Positions 26,145 to 34,203 of a stretch of DNA of 64,000 bases are shown piece by piece (the first letter of the stretch is position 1; each line of letters opens with the position of its first letter). A model generated the notes under the pieces. It did no database searches and was not told the DNA's origin. It was given only the letters and a program-made list of their open reading frames with translations. Made by a program: the position numbers and the translations under genes. Source of the DNA: Candidatus Brachybacter algidus (GTDB taxonomy: Bacteria; Bacteroidota; Bacteroidia; Chitinophagales; Saprospiraceae). The stretch covers positions 124,001-188,000 of the forward strand of contig JADJSK010000014.1 of NCBI GenBank assembly GCA_016711705.1. The letters run 5' to 3'.

Positions 26145-26939
26145 ATGTCCAAAGATCAGCAGTATAATACCAAAAAGTCCATGGGGCAGCACTTTCTCAA
26201 TCGGCAGGACATTGCTGATAAGATCGTAGATGCACTTGACTATAAGACCACTCAGGGCAGGGTGATGGAGATAGGTCCCGGGCCTGGGATTCTTACAGAA
26301 TTACTTATTGGCAAAGGTGCAAAGTTGAAATGTGCCGAATTGGACTTTGATATGGTGGCGGTATTGGAGAAAAAATTTCCAAAACTAAAAGATCAAATTA
26401 TTCAGGGTGATGTGCTGAGACTTAATTATAATGACGTATTTGAAGGAAAGGATTTTAATATAATCGGCAACTTCCCTTACAATATATCTTCACAGATCGT
26501 CTTTCAGATCATTCAATATAAAGAATTAATTCCTGAAATGGTCGGCATGTTTCAGAAAGAAATGGCAGAACGCATCATTGCTCCTCCTGGTAGCAGGACT
26601 TACGGTGTCATTAGCGTGCTGACGCAGGCATGGTACATTGGCACAAGGGTCATAGACGTGCCTCCTTCTGCATTTACACCTCCACCGAAAGTAAATTCTT
26701 TAGTCATCAAATTGACGAGGAGGACGGATGATAATGGAATTCACGATCCAAAAGCATTCATTCGGGTAGTCAAACAAAGCTTTGGTATGCGGCGTAAAAT
26801 GCTGAGAAATAATCTTAAACCACTATTTATAGATCAGAGTTTACTCGAAGGAGAGTTTTTTAACAAGCGTGCCGAGCAACTTTCACTTGAAGATTATGTT
26901 AACCTGACGAATTTATATTTATCACAAAAAGAACAATAA
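26145..26939 (+). CDS. rsmA: 16S rRNA (A1518/A1519)-N6-dimethyltransferase RsmA/KsgA
   Basis: RsmA dimethylates two adjacent adenines at the 3' end of 16S rRNA during small-subunit assembly, using S-adenosylmethionine. The 264-residue protein starts MSKDQQYNTKKSMGQHFLN, the standard N-terminus. It has the SAM motif EIGPGPGILT, an acidic motif II (AELDFDMVAVLE), the catalytic NFPYNISSQ, and the C-terminal helical domain with FGMRRKMLRNNL. A longer frame begins 25 codons upstream but has no family features and contains the promoter box, so the ATG at 26145 is used. yqeY follows after 12 bp, indicating an operon. Confidence 0.95.
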   Translation: MSKDQQYNTKKSMGQHFLNRQDIADKIVDALDYKTTQGRVMEIGPGPGILTELLIGKGAKLKCAELDFDMVAVLEKKFPKLKDQIIQGDVLRLNYNDVFEGKDFNIIGNFPYNISSQIVFQIIQYKELIPEMVGMFQKEMAERIIAPPGSRTYGVISVLTQAWYIGTRVIDVPPSAFTPPPKVNSLVIKLTRRTDDNGIHDPKAFIRVVKQSFGMRRKMLRNNLKPLFIDQSLLEGEFFNKRAEQLSLEDYVNLTNLYLSQKEQ

Positions 26940-26951
26940 AACTATAGTAAT

Positions 26952-27398
26952 ATGACCTTGGAAGAAAAAATAAATGAAGATCTTAAAACTGCTATGAAAG
27001 CAAAGGATGCGGCAGGGCTAAGAGGTGTTAGAGCTGTCAAATCAGCTATTTTAATTGCTAAGACGGATGGTTCTGGCAATGAAATCAATGAAGAGAAAGA
27101 AATTCAAATACTCCAAAAATTAATCAAGCAGCGCAATGATTCTTTGGAGATCTATGAAAAACAAGGTCGTGAAGATCTAGCAGTCGTCGAAAGTGAAGAA
27201 ATCGCTGTCATTATTAAATATCTACCTGCGCAGCTTGAAGGTGAAGCACTTGAAGCCGAACTAAGGGCTATTATCGCTGAAACAGGCGCCACCTCAGCCA
27301 AAGATATGGGCAAGGTCATGGGCGCAGCAAACAAGAAGCTTGCCGGAAAGGCCGATGGGAAGTCGATCTCAGAAGTGGTGAAGAAATTACTTTCTTAA
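26952..27398 (+). CDS. yqeY: GatB/YqeY domain protein
   Basis: A 148-residue cytosolic protein made only of the YqeY/GatB-tail fold. It starts with LEEKINEDLKTAMKAKD and has RGVRAVKSAI, then KLIKQRNDSLEIYEKQGREDL, AQLEGEALEAELRAII and the final MGKVMGAANKKLAGKADG, all typical of the family. The fold is shared with the tRNA-binding tail of the GatB amidotransferase subunit, so an RNA-related role is likely but the exact function is not established. It is 12 bp downstream of rsmA on the same strand. Confidence 0.92.
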   Translation: MTLEEKINEDLKTAMKAKDAAGLRGVRAVKSAILIAKTDGSGNEINEEKEIQILQKLIKQRNDSLEIYEKQGREDLAVVESEEIAVIIKYLPAQLEGEALEAELRAIIAETGATSAKDMGKVMGAANKKLAGKADGKSISEVVKKLLS

Positions 27399-27716
27399 AA
27401 AGTTAATATTAAAATATGGAAAGGGGAATGAGTACAAATTGTATTTATTACCCTTTTTCTTGGAAAGGCAGAAATTAGAAGTCAGAAATCAGAAGTTAGA
27501 AGTCAGAAATTAGAAATTAGAATGATCGTCCGTCGAGAATTTTCGTATCACCTGATCACCTATCACCTGATCACTCGATCACCTGATCACCCGATCACCC
27601 GATCACCCATCACCCGATCACCCGATCACCTGATATAGAATCATTTACAATTTATAACTCACCATTTACAATTTTTCCAAATTCTTGTTTAACTTAGTTG
27701 CCATAAATACACAAAG
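27399..27716. repeat. Heptamer/octamer arrays between yqeY and the Mpo1-like gene
   Basis: About 27465-27520 is a degenerate AGAAGTC/AGAAATT heptamer array; about 27548-27635 repeats GATCACC with one extra base (units TGATCACC and CGATCACC). No gene visible in this interval. Confidence 0.7.
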
Positions 27717-28196
27717 ATGGATGCAACGCAGACAAAATTAGAAGGCTTATTGCTTGAATATGGTTCAAGTCATCAGAACGCGCTCAATAAATTTATACAC
27801 TGGATATGTGTTCCTGCCATCATGTTTAGCCTTGTTGGTATCTTGATGTCAGCTCCAGTACTTTGGGGTGCAAAAACTTGGTACAATAACCTTGGTGCCA
27901 TCGTTTTATTTATAGCATTGTTTTATTATTGGAATTTATCAAAACCACTCACTATTTACTTTGTATTTATATCTTTGGCATTATTGTTTGGCAATTGGAA
28001 GCTATTTGGCTGGTTGGGATGGAATACCCAACATTTATTTTATTATTCGATAGGAATATTCGTGGTCGCATGGATCGGACAATTCATAGGGCACAAGATC
28101 GAAGGAAAAAAACCATCATTTATCAAAGATTTACAATTTCTTCTCATAGGTCCTGCTTGGTTGCTTAGTTTTATTGTCAACAGAAAAGGCCTTTAA
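27717..28196 (+). CDS. Mpo1-like membrane protein (DUF962)
   Basis: A 159-residue inner-membrane protein with four hydrophobic segments. The family marks are present: an N-terminal soluble stretch YGSSHQNALNKFIHWICVP with His19 and His28, a middle LFGWLGWNTQ loop, and a C-terminal VAWIGQFIGHKIEGKKPSF with another His followed by the LIGPAWLL segment. Yeast Mpo1 is an Fe(II)-dependent dioxygenase that acts on 2-hydroxy fatty acids; the conserved His residues above are the presumed iron ligands. Whether the bacterial protein does the same reaction is inference. It stands alone. Confidence 0.88.
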   Translation: MDATQTKLEGLLLEYGSSHQNALNKFIHWICVPAIMFSLVGILMSAPVLWGAKTWYNNLGAIVLFIALFYYWNLSKPLTIYFVFISLALLFGNWKLFGWLGWNTQHLFYYSIGIFVVAWIGQFIGHKIEGKKPSFIKDLQFLLIGPAWLLSFIVNRKGL

Positions 28197-28217
28197 CCGG
28201 AATTAAGGATTTAACCT

Positions 28218-28247
28218 CCTTTATTGGGGCTTGCCCAACAATAAAGG
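28218..28247. terminator. Hairpin after the Mpo1-like gene
   Basis: CCTTTATTG (28218-28226) pairs with CAATAAAGG (28239-28247), with a G/C-rich loop containing GGGC..GCCC. There is no immediate T run, so intrinsic termination is only possible; a run of T lies about 22 nt further. Confidence 0.4.
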
Positions 28248-28319
28248 CGAGATTGGCCTAAGGTCGGGGTGTTTTTATCATATTTTGAAAATAATTTTTA
28301 AAAAACAAATTTCAACACC

Positions 28320-29051
28320 ATGAATAAAATTGGCATTCGACAGTTTGTAATATATTTTTCAATTTTCATTTTTCAATTTTCATCAATTTTTGGCCAGTCC
28401 AACCCACTTAATCTCCCTCAAAAACTTTACTTCAACCAGGCTTATATTTATGAATATTCCTCCTCCGTGATTCCCGAAGGTGAATATGGACATTCGGGGC
28501 AGATTACTGTGTATTTTAATGAAAAGAATAATTGCTGGTTGTTTACAGATGAAAGTTATGGTGTAGGATATGCGGAAGTACAATGGGTCGTGGGTTTCCC
28601 AAATGGGATCTATCTTACTGCTATATCTGATGATTCAGGACAAAAAAGCCTATTAAGTGACACAATTAAATTTTCTAAAAAAATAGAAGAGCGCCTTAGT
28701 GAAATTGGTAGTTTCGAGGAAACTCATAAAAATACCGGAGAAATGCGCACCTATGGAAAGGATGCAATGGGTTTCCCGCTTTATAATGCCGATCATTATA
28801 CAATAGTCAATACTAAGAATCGCGATGTCATTGATCAGTACATCACTAACAGCAGGATTATGGCCAATTCGCTTTATTTCTTCAATGATCGTAAGGCTGA
28901 ATTAAAATTACCTTTAAAATTTCCTACGGATATCCCTATGGGCATGCTTGTATTGGAAGAAATAACTAAAACTATTGATGGTGAATTCCATTTAAAGCTC
29001 AAGGACGTAAAGAATATTGATTATGCAATTAATTTAAAAGAGTATTGGTGA
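28320..29051 (+). CDS. Secreted protein of unknown function
   Basis: 243 residues with a signal peptide (..IYFSIFIFQFSSIFGQ). I do not recognise the family. The mature protein is a mix of predicted beta strands with conserved-looking aromatic turns (KLYFNQAYIYEYSS, WLFTDESYGVGYAEVQWVVG, GFPLYNADHYTIVN) and no cysteine other than one in NNCWLF. It reads like a small all-beta or lipocalin-type extracytoplasmic protein that reports on a state (TYGKDAMG..), but that is only an impression. No lipobox and no T9SS sorting domain. Flanked by short non-coding DNA, with pdxA 260 bp downstream. Confidence 0.65.
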   Translation: MNKIGIRQFVIYFSIFIFQFSSIFGQSNPLNLPQKLYFNQAYIYEYSSSVIPEGEYGHSGQITVYFNEKNNCWLFTDESYGVGYAEVQWVVGFPNGIYLTAISDDSGQKSLLSDTIKFSKKIEERLSEIGSFEETHKNTGEMRTYGKDAMGFPLYNADHYTIVNTKNRDVIDQYITNSRIMANSLYFFNDRKAELKLPLKFPTDIPMGMLVLEEITKTIDGEFHLKLKDVKNIDYAINLKEYW

Positions 29052-29311
29052 AGTAACAGTGTTTAGTTAACCAGTACATAATGATTAGTATATTTTCAAA
29101 ATAAACCAATCACTAAAGACTATCCGACCAAAAATTGCCGTGCAGAATTTAATCATGTTTTCGTGGCCCAGATAAAATGCTAATGTGCTAACGAGCTAAT
29201 CTTCTAACTTGCTATTTTCCTTAACCATTCAGCTTGAATAATCCTTGCTTCAACATCAACCTGCAACTTTCTCCTTAAGAAAAATTATATTTGCAGACTA
29301 AAAATTCAAAA

Positions 29312-30388
29312 ATGACTATACCTAAGATAGGTTTTTCAATAGGTGATATTAATGGCGTGGGTCTTGAGGTAATCCTCAAATCCCTTGTCAAATCTAATTT
29401 TTCAAACTATTTTGTACCGGTTATATACTGTTCTTCTATATTAATCCAGGATTATAAAAAATCGCTTGGCTTGGACGATAACCTTTTTTATTTTATGAAA
29501 GATGAAGACAGTCCGAAACCTAAAAAGATAAATGTATTTTCATGTTGGAAGGAAAATGTGGTTATCACTTATGGAGAAGTCAATGAAACTGGTGGTAAAT
29601 ATGCAGGGATTTCGCTGGATGCAGCTCTGGATGCAGTTAAAAATAAGCGTATTGATGCTTTAGTTACCGCTCCGATCCATAAAAAGTCAATGGAAATGTC
29701 AGGTTTTGGATTTCCAGGACACACAGAATTTCTGGCAGATAAGTTTTCCGGTAATAAAAGTCTGATGCTCATGGTCAATGATGATCTTCGTATAGGGGTG
29801 GTCACAGGCCACATCGCATTGCAAGATGTTGCAAAGAGTATCACTAAAGCCGCTATTATTGAAAAAACACAGATGCTCACCCAAACACTTAAAATGGATT
29901 TCGATATTCAACGTCCTGTCATAGCTATTCTGGGGCTTAATCCACATGCAGGGGATCAAGGTTTATTTGGTGATGAAGAAGCCAAAGTAATCCAGCCTGC
30001 TATCGATGAACTTAAGAAAGCAGGTCATCTGATCATGGGTCCTTATCCTGCTGATGGATTTTTTGGTTCCGGTCAATTCAAAAAGTTCGATGCCATTCTT
30101 GCAATGTATCACGATCAGGGACTCGTACCTTTCAAAACACTAGCTTTTGGTGGTGGTGTGAATTTCACTGCAGGACTACCCATTGTTCGCACTTCACCGG
30201 ATCATGGTACCGCTTTCGACATAGCCGGGAAAAACCAAGCTTCTGAAAGCTCCATTCGTCAGGCTACCAATCTGGCTATCGATATCTGCCGAAACCGCAC
30301 AGAATTTCTTTCGCTCACCGCTAATAAACTCACTGCGCGCAAAGGAAAACTTGACGGTGAGGATGAGATCATCACGGATATGGAATAA
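29312..30388 (+). CDS. pdxA: 4-hydroxythreonine-4-phosphate dehydrogenase PdxA
   Basis: PdxA oxidises 4-phosphohydroxy-L-threonine with NAD in the deoxyxylulose-dependent route to pyridoxal phosphate. The 358-residue protein starts MTIPKIGFSIGDINGVGLEV, where GDxxGxG is the family's first motif. The three metal-ligand histidines are visible in VTAPIHKK, FPGHTEFLA and AMYHDQGLVPFK, and RTSPDHGTAFDIAGK is the late signature. Seven codons upstream are open, but the ATG at 29312 fits the family start. A possible TATATTTG -7 box at 29286-29293 lies 18 nt upstream. The gene is followed by a large perfect palindrome that may end the transcript. Confidence 0.93.
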   Translation: MTIPKIGFSIGDINGVGLEVILKSLVKSNFSNYFVPVIYCSSILIQDYKKSLGLDDNLFYFMKDEDSPKPKKINVFSCWKENVVITYGEVNETGGKYAGISLDAALDAVKNKRIDALVTAPIHKKSMEMSGFGFPGHTEFLADKFSGNKSLMLMVNDDLRIGVVTGHIALQDVAKSITKAAIIEKTQMLTQTLKMDFDIQRPVIAILGLNPHAGDQGLFGDEEAKVIQPAIDELKKAGHLIMGPYPADGFFGSGQFKKFDAILAMYHDQGLVPFKTLAFGGGVNFTAGLPIVRTSPDHGTAFDIAGKNQASESSIRQATNLAIDICRNRTEFLSLTANKLTARKGKLDGEDEIITDME

Positions 30389-30465
30389 TTCTCAAAAAGA
30401 AAGATGAAAATTGAAAAATGGAAAATTGCCCACAGGATAGTTTCCAATTCTAATTTAGTTTCTAT

Positions 30466-30531
30466 AAATCATAAAATGCCAACTGTAGGGACAGGTCGCG
30501 ACCTGTCCCTACAGTTGGCATTTTATGATTT
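30466..30531. repeat. 66-bp perfect palindrome after pdxA
   Basis: The two halves are complementary without mismatch over 33 bp per arm, centred between 30498 and 30499 with TCGCGA in the middle. The inner 17 bp of each arm (CGACCTGTCCCTACAGT on the right side) are shared with the palindrome at 48084; the outer 16 bp (TGGCATTTTATGATTT on the right) are not shared but are still perfectly self-complementary. It starts 77 bp after the pdxA stop and could act as a bidirectional terminator. Confidence 0.95.
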
Positions 30532-30753
30532 TCGTATATTATACTAAAAGGAATTATGTATTTGACCAATATTTTGCCGTATAATACCGAGCTGAAAGTC
30601 GTTTGACCATCCCGAAACTTCGGTATGGACTATTACGAATTTACATTCGCTATTATTAGCATCCAGTACTATAAAGGATATTGAATCAACTTGTCTTGCC
30701 AGGACATACTCGCTGAAATAGTAGAGAAATTGGGCTATTAAAATAAAAAAAAA

Positions 30754-30814
30754 GTCCAACCGATTAAAATATAAACATGTGCATGAAATCTGTTTTTGGG
30801 ACTATCGGTTGGAC
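30754..30814. repeat. Inverted repeat GTCCAACCGAT / ATCGGTTGGAC
   Basis: Perfect 11-bp arms at 30754-30764 and 30804-30814, separated by 39 bp of AT-rich DNA. It could be a transcript-ending hairpin or the remnant ends of a small mobile element. Confidence 0.75.
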
Positions 30815-30942
30815 AGAAACTGATAATTAGGTTAAATATTCTACAATAATACATGCAAAACATATGCCAAAAATCAATAATTTATATCTATTTGGTAATT
30901 AAGTTGCTAAATTTAATATAATTTTTATTTTAAATATGTAAA

Positions 30943-32583
30943 CTACTTATATACAGTAAATTCCACTCTTCTGTTTTTAGACTTTTTTTCTTCAGTTGAA
31001 TTATCATTTAATGGCTCACTTCTGCCTTTGCCCTCCGCAGTAATCCGCTTAGGATCAATTCCACCCTTTTTTACCAGATAATCTTTAATAGCAGTGGCAC
31101 GTTCGAGGGATAATTGAATTAAACTCTGTTCTTCCCCCACATTATCTGTATGACCTGATATTTTCATTTTCAGGGCAGCATTCTTATTCAACACTTGAGT
31201 TATAAGATCTAAAGACTCATAAGATTCATCTTTTATTATAGCCGTAGACTGAACAAAATAAATATTATTAAGGGTAAACTTTTCCTCTTTATCCTTGGGT
31301 TCAAGATACAACGTAATTTCCTGCATTGTAATCTCATCTTTGTATAATTCAGAAAGTTTTACATCTTTATTTACACCTGTATATCCTAATTTTTTGGCTT
31401 TAATCATTATGTCATCTTCATCGGTAAATGAATAATAAATAGTACCATCGATGGTATTCAGCGTCTGTGTATAGAATCCATCAGATAGTTTACCATAGAC
31501 TACCTCTCCATTTATTGGTTGGCCGGTTAGTGAGTTGACGACTCTTATGATCAAAGTTTTCTTGCGCTCATTTTCCTTCATTGGGTGAAAAGCGGATCGA
31601 AATATGTCACTGGTCCCATCTCTCTTACTAGTAAAATAAATATATCCGGTAAATTCATTGACAAAAGGCTGAGAATCATCATATACAGAATTGATTGGAG
31701 CGGGTAACAAACTAGGTTCACTCCAGTTTTGCCAACTTTCATCCAACCTTCTGGCTACATAAATATCATTGCCACCATAACCATCCGGCTTATTGGAAGA
31801 GAAATAGATAAATTGGCCATCTCTTGAAATAAATGGTGTGGTCTCTCTGTATATCGAATTGATCTTTGAACTCAACGGCAATGGCGAAGTAAAAAGATTG
31901 TCATCCACCTTGAAGCTTACGTATAAATCATTACTTCCAAGAGAGCTTTGTCTGTTCAATGACATGATTATGACCCTGCCATCTTCACTCATAGTAAGAT
32001 TGACATCAGGACTCAATGAATAGTAATCGTATATAAACAGCGGTCTGGGAAATTGCCAATTGTTATCTCCCACATGTTTGATCGTAGAGAATCCTTTGTA
32101 CATACTCCCATCCTTGTAAAATTCATTGATGACGATCAGTTCATTATTGTTAGGAGTAAGTGAGCAAACGCTGTTAGGAAGGGCACTGTTGAGTGGATAG
32201 TCTGGATGCTGGATATTGTTAAAATCTCCATTGCTCCAGGTGGCTACCCATACGTCCTGATTGAAAGCATTATCAGTGACACTGCTGACTTTTTTTCCTG
32301 AGAGCGTCTGGTAAATATTTGACAACTCATTTTGATAATCATTAAAGCTGAGTGAGGTGCTTAGATCAAGATTCTCATCCATCAGCGTCCTGTTGAAATC
32401 AGGATGTCCTACCCTCGTAAAATAGATTGTGAGCCCATCTTTACTAATGACGGGATTGATCTCATCGTATTTGCTTGAATTAATCTTTGTGTTAAGTTTC
32501 TCGACCGGACTCATTTCATAATCAGCGTTGGTAGTCCAGGGAAACACCAGACTTTGAAGCAAAAAACAAAGACTTAATAACAT
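30943..32583 (-). CDS. OmpA-family protein with PD40/TolB-like repeats
   Basis: An envelope protein of 546 residues with a signal peptide (MLLSLCFLLQSLVFPWTTNA). The middle (about 40-350) has PD40 (WD40-like) propeller repeats such as SKDGLTIYFTRVG, SEDGRVIIMSL, SRDGQFIYFSSNKPDGYGG and FTGYIYFTSKRDG. A short beta-sandwich (about 355-430) follows. The C-terminal OmpA domain (about 440-546) has the peptidoglycan-binding ISGHTDNVGE, LSLERATAIKDYL and KNRRVEF motifs. Its likely role is to tie the outer membrane or a surface complex to the cell wall, as in PorE-like T9SS parts, though this specific role is inference. The open frame reaches 32619, but a promoter box overlaps that start, so the ATG at 32583 is chosen. 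Confidence 0.9.
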   Translation of the reverse strand: MLLSLCFLLQSLVFPWTTNADYEMSPVEKLNTKINSSKYDEINPVISKDGLTIYFTRVGHPDFNRTLMDENLDLSTSLSFNDYQNELSNIYQTLSGKKVSSVTDNAFNQDVWVATWSNGDFNNIQHPDYPLNSALPNSVCSLTPNNNELIVINEFYKDGSMYKGFSTIKHVGDNNWQFPRPLFIYDYYSLSPDVNLTMSEDGRVIIMSLNRQSSLGSNDLYVSFKVDDNLFTSPLPLSSKINSIYRETTPFISRDGQFIYFSSNKPDGYGGNDIYVARRLDESWQNWSEPSLLPAPINSVYDDSQPFVNEFTGYIYFTSKRDGTSDIFRSAFHPMKENERKKTLIIRVVNSLTGQPINGEVVYGKLSDGFYTQTLNTIDGTIYYSFTDEDDIMIKAKKLGYTGVNKDVKLSELYKDEITMQEITLYLEPKDKEEKFTLNNIYFVQSTAIIKDESYESLDLITQVLNKNAALKMKISGHTDNVGEEQSLIQLSLERATAIKDYLVKKGGIDPKRITAEGKGRSEPLNDNSTEEKKSKNRRVEFTVYK

Positions 32584-32974
32584 TATGTTATTTTTAAAAT
32601 TGAAAAAAATAGAGAACAAATATATAAATAAATAATAATATGTCAGCTATTTTACAAAGCTACATTAATTTGTCCTATCACTCAATTCAATTGTAATTTA
32701 ATATTATGATACTATGAAAGGGGGTGCTATTTAGCTTACGAGAAAAGGAACAAATATTCCCTCCCACATCAGAAAATAAACCTTGTTCCCTTTTTCATGT
32801 TAAATCATAACTTTGAAACAAGAATTTAAAAGCTTTTCCTAGAGTAAGTTCGACAATAGGAACATAATATTATTGTCGATGTTTTGGATTTATTGTTAAT
32901 GATAAATAATTTTCAATTTGTCAACTACTCTTTCAAAGCATTAATTATCACAAATTTATATAATTAGAAATATA
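32584..32974. other. AT-rich spacer between divergent OmpA/PD40 and lpxK genes
   Basis: Apart from the -7 box at 32617-32624 nothing specific is seen. AT-rich, no repeats of note. Confidence 0.5.
32617..32624 (-). promoter_or_regulatory. -7 box for the OmpA/PD40 gene
   Basis: TATATTTG on the minus strand, 33 nt upstream of the ATG at 32583. It overlaps the alternative TTG start at 32619, which would therefore lie upstream of the transcription start. Confidence 0.5.
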
Positions 32975-34063
32975 GTGTCAATCAAAATAAAAAAGAAAAA
33001 TCCCCTCTTATCATTCACCGTCATTTTGTTACCCTTTGCCCTATTATTTGGATTGATCGGTATCATACGTAATGCACTTTATGATACAAAAGTGATCCGT
33101 CCTGTCAGATTTTCTGTTCCTACTATTGGTATCGGCAATCTGGTAGTGGGAGGCACAGGCAAATCACCCCACATTGAATACCTTGTTAAATTATTATCAC
33201 CTTATATCGATGTAGCTTCTTTAAGCAGAGGTTATGGCAGAAAGACAACAGGTAATAGGGAAGTTCTTCAAAATTCTACTTCCGAAGAGGTAGGTGATGA
33301 AGCATTAGTGTTAAAGATGAAATATCCCGACCTTGGAGTTTTCGTTGGCGCTCAAAGAGCATTAGCCATTCCTGAGGTGATGCAAAAACGACCGGACACG
33401 AATTTGATACTTTTGGATGATATCTTTCAACATAGATCAGTCGTGCCTTTTGAAAATATATTATTGACAGAATATGATCTGCCATTTTACAATGATTTTT
33501 TGCTTCCTGTAGGAGCATTGCGTGAAATATCCAATGGTTCAAAACGGGCGGATACAATAATTGTAACTAAGTGTCCTCCTTCTATCAGCCAGGAACAAGA
33601 AGAAATGATGATAAATAAGATTAAACCGCTTCCCCATCAAAAGGTCTTTTTCTCAGCATTTAATTATGGCCATCCTTACAGACTATTCAATCCTAATCAA
33701 AGGGTAGCACTTACAGACAAATTGGATGTAGTTTTATTTTCTGCAATTGCAGGTACAGATTACCTTATGAATTACCTGAAGACTAAAGCCGGGACTATTC
33801 ACTCATTTGAATATCCTGATCATCATTTTTTTACGAGTCAGGAGATGGGTACCTTAAAACAGACATTTGACGACTTGAAAGCTGACCAAAAAATTATACT
33901 CACTACAGAGAAGGATGCAGTAAGGCTCGCATTACATCGTAAGTATATAGTTGATAGTCAACTACCTATATTTATCTTACCGGCTGAAGTTACCTTCATT
34001 GGTTCAAACGGGAAGGAATTTGATGGGCATATCAAAAGTAGGCTTATGGAGTTTAAAGTATAA
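32975..34063 (+). CDS. lpxK: Tetraacyldisaccharide 4'-kinase LpxK
   Basis: LpxK adds the 4'-phosphate to the lipid A disaccharide at the inner membrane. The 362-residue protein has an N-terminal amphipathic/membrane segment (LLSFTVILLPFALLFGLIGI), the P-loop GNLVVGGTGKSPHIEYL (54-70), SLSRGYGRKT, and LDDIFQHR, which carries the family's catalytic Asp and the usual QHR. The C-terminal TTEKDAVRL is also characteristic. Translation seems to start at a GTG (32975); no ATG precedes the first conserved segment. It shows that this cell makes lipid A, consistent with an outer membrane. The 3' end runs directly into a heptamer-like repeat region. Confidence 0.94.
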   Translation: MSIKIKKKNPLLSFTVILLPFALLFGLIGIIRNALYDTKVIRPVRFSVPTIGIGNLVVGGTGKSPHIEYLVKLLSPYIDVASLSRGYGRKTTGNREVLQNSTSEEVGDEALVLKMKYPDLGVFVGAQRALAIPEVMQKRPDTNLILLDDIFQHRSVVPFENILLTEYDLPFYNDFLLPVGALREISNGSKRADTIIVTKCPPSISQEQEEMMINKIKPLPHQKVFFSAFNYGHPYRLFNPNQRVALTDKLDVVLFSAIAGTDYLMNYLKTKAGTIHSFEYPDHHFFTSQEMGTLKQTFDDLKADQKIILTTEKDAVRLALHRKYIVDSQLPIFILPAEVTFIGSNGKEFDGHIKSRLMEFKV

Positions 34064-34203
34064 GTTAGATGTCAGAGGTAAGAAATCAGACGCTAGACGC
34101 TAGATAATGGGCCTTAGAAGTATCAACTTTGATCGATTAGCATCAACTAATACAAGAGTATGAATCTCATAAAGGTTCAATTATGTTGACAATCGATTAC
34201 CGA

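Larger units (their letters stand above)
30389..30942. other. Non-coding spacer with two inverted repeats
   Basis: Holds the 66-bp perfect palindrome (30466-30531) and the inverted repeat at 30754-30814, both listed separately. The only open frame of note (30544-30759, minus) begins at a TTG inside the second inverted repeat and is not convincing. The remainder is AT-rich. Confidence 0.5.

Noticed and set aside
30544..30759. 71-codon minus-strand frame near pdxA
   Set aside because: It starts at a TTG inside an inverted repeat, has no recognisable family and lies in a repeat-rich spacer; too weak to list as a gene.
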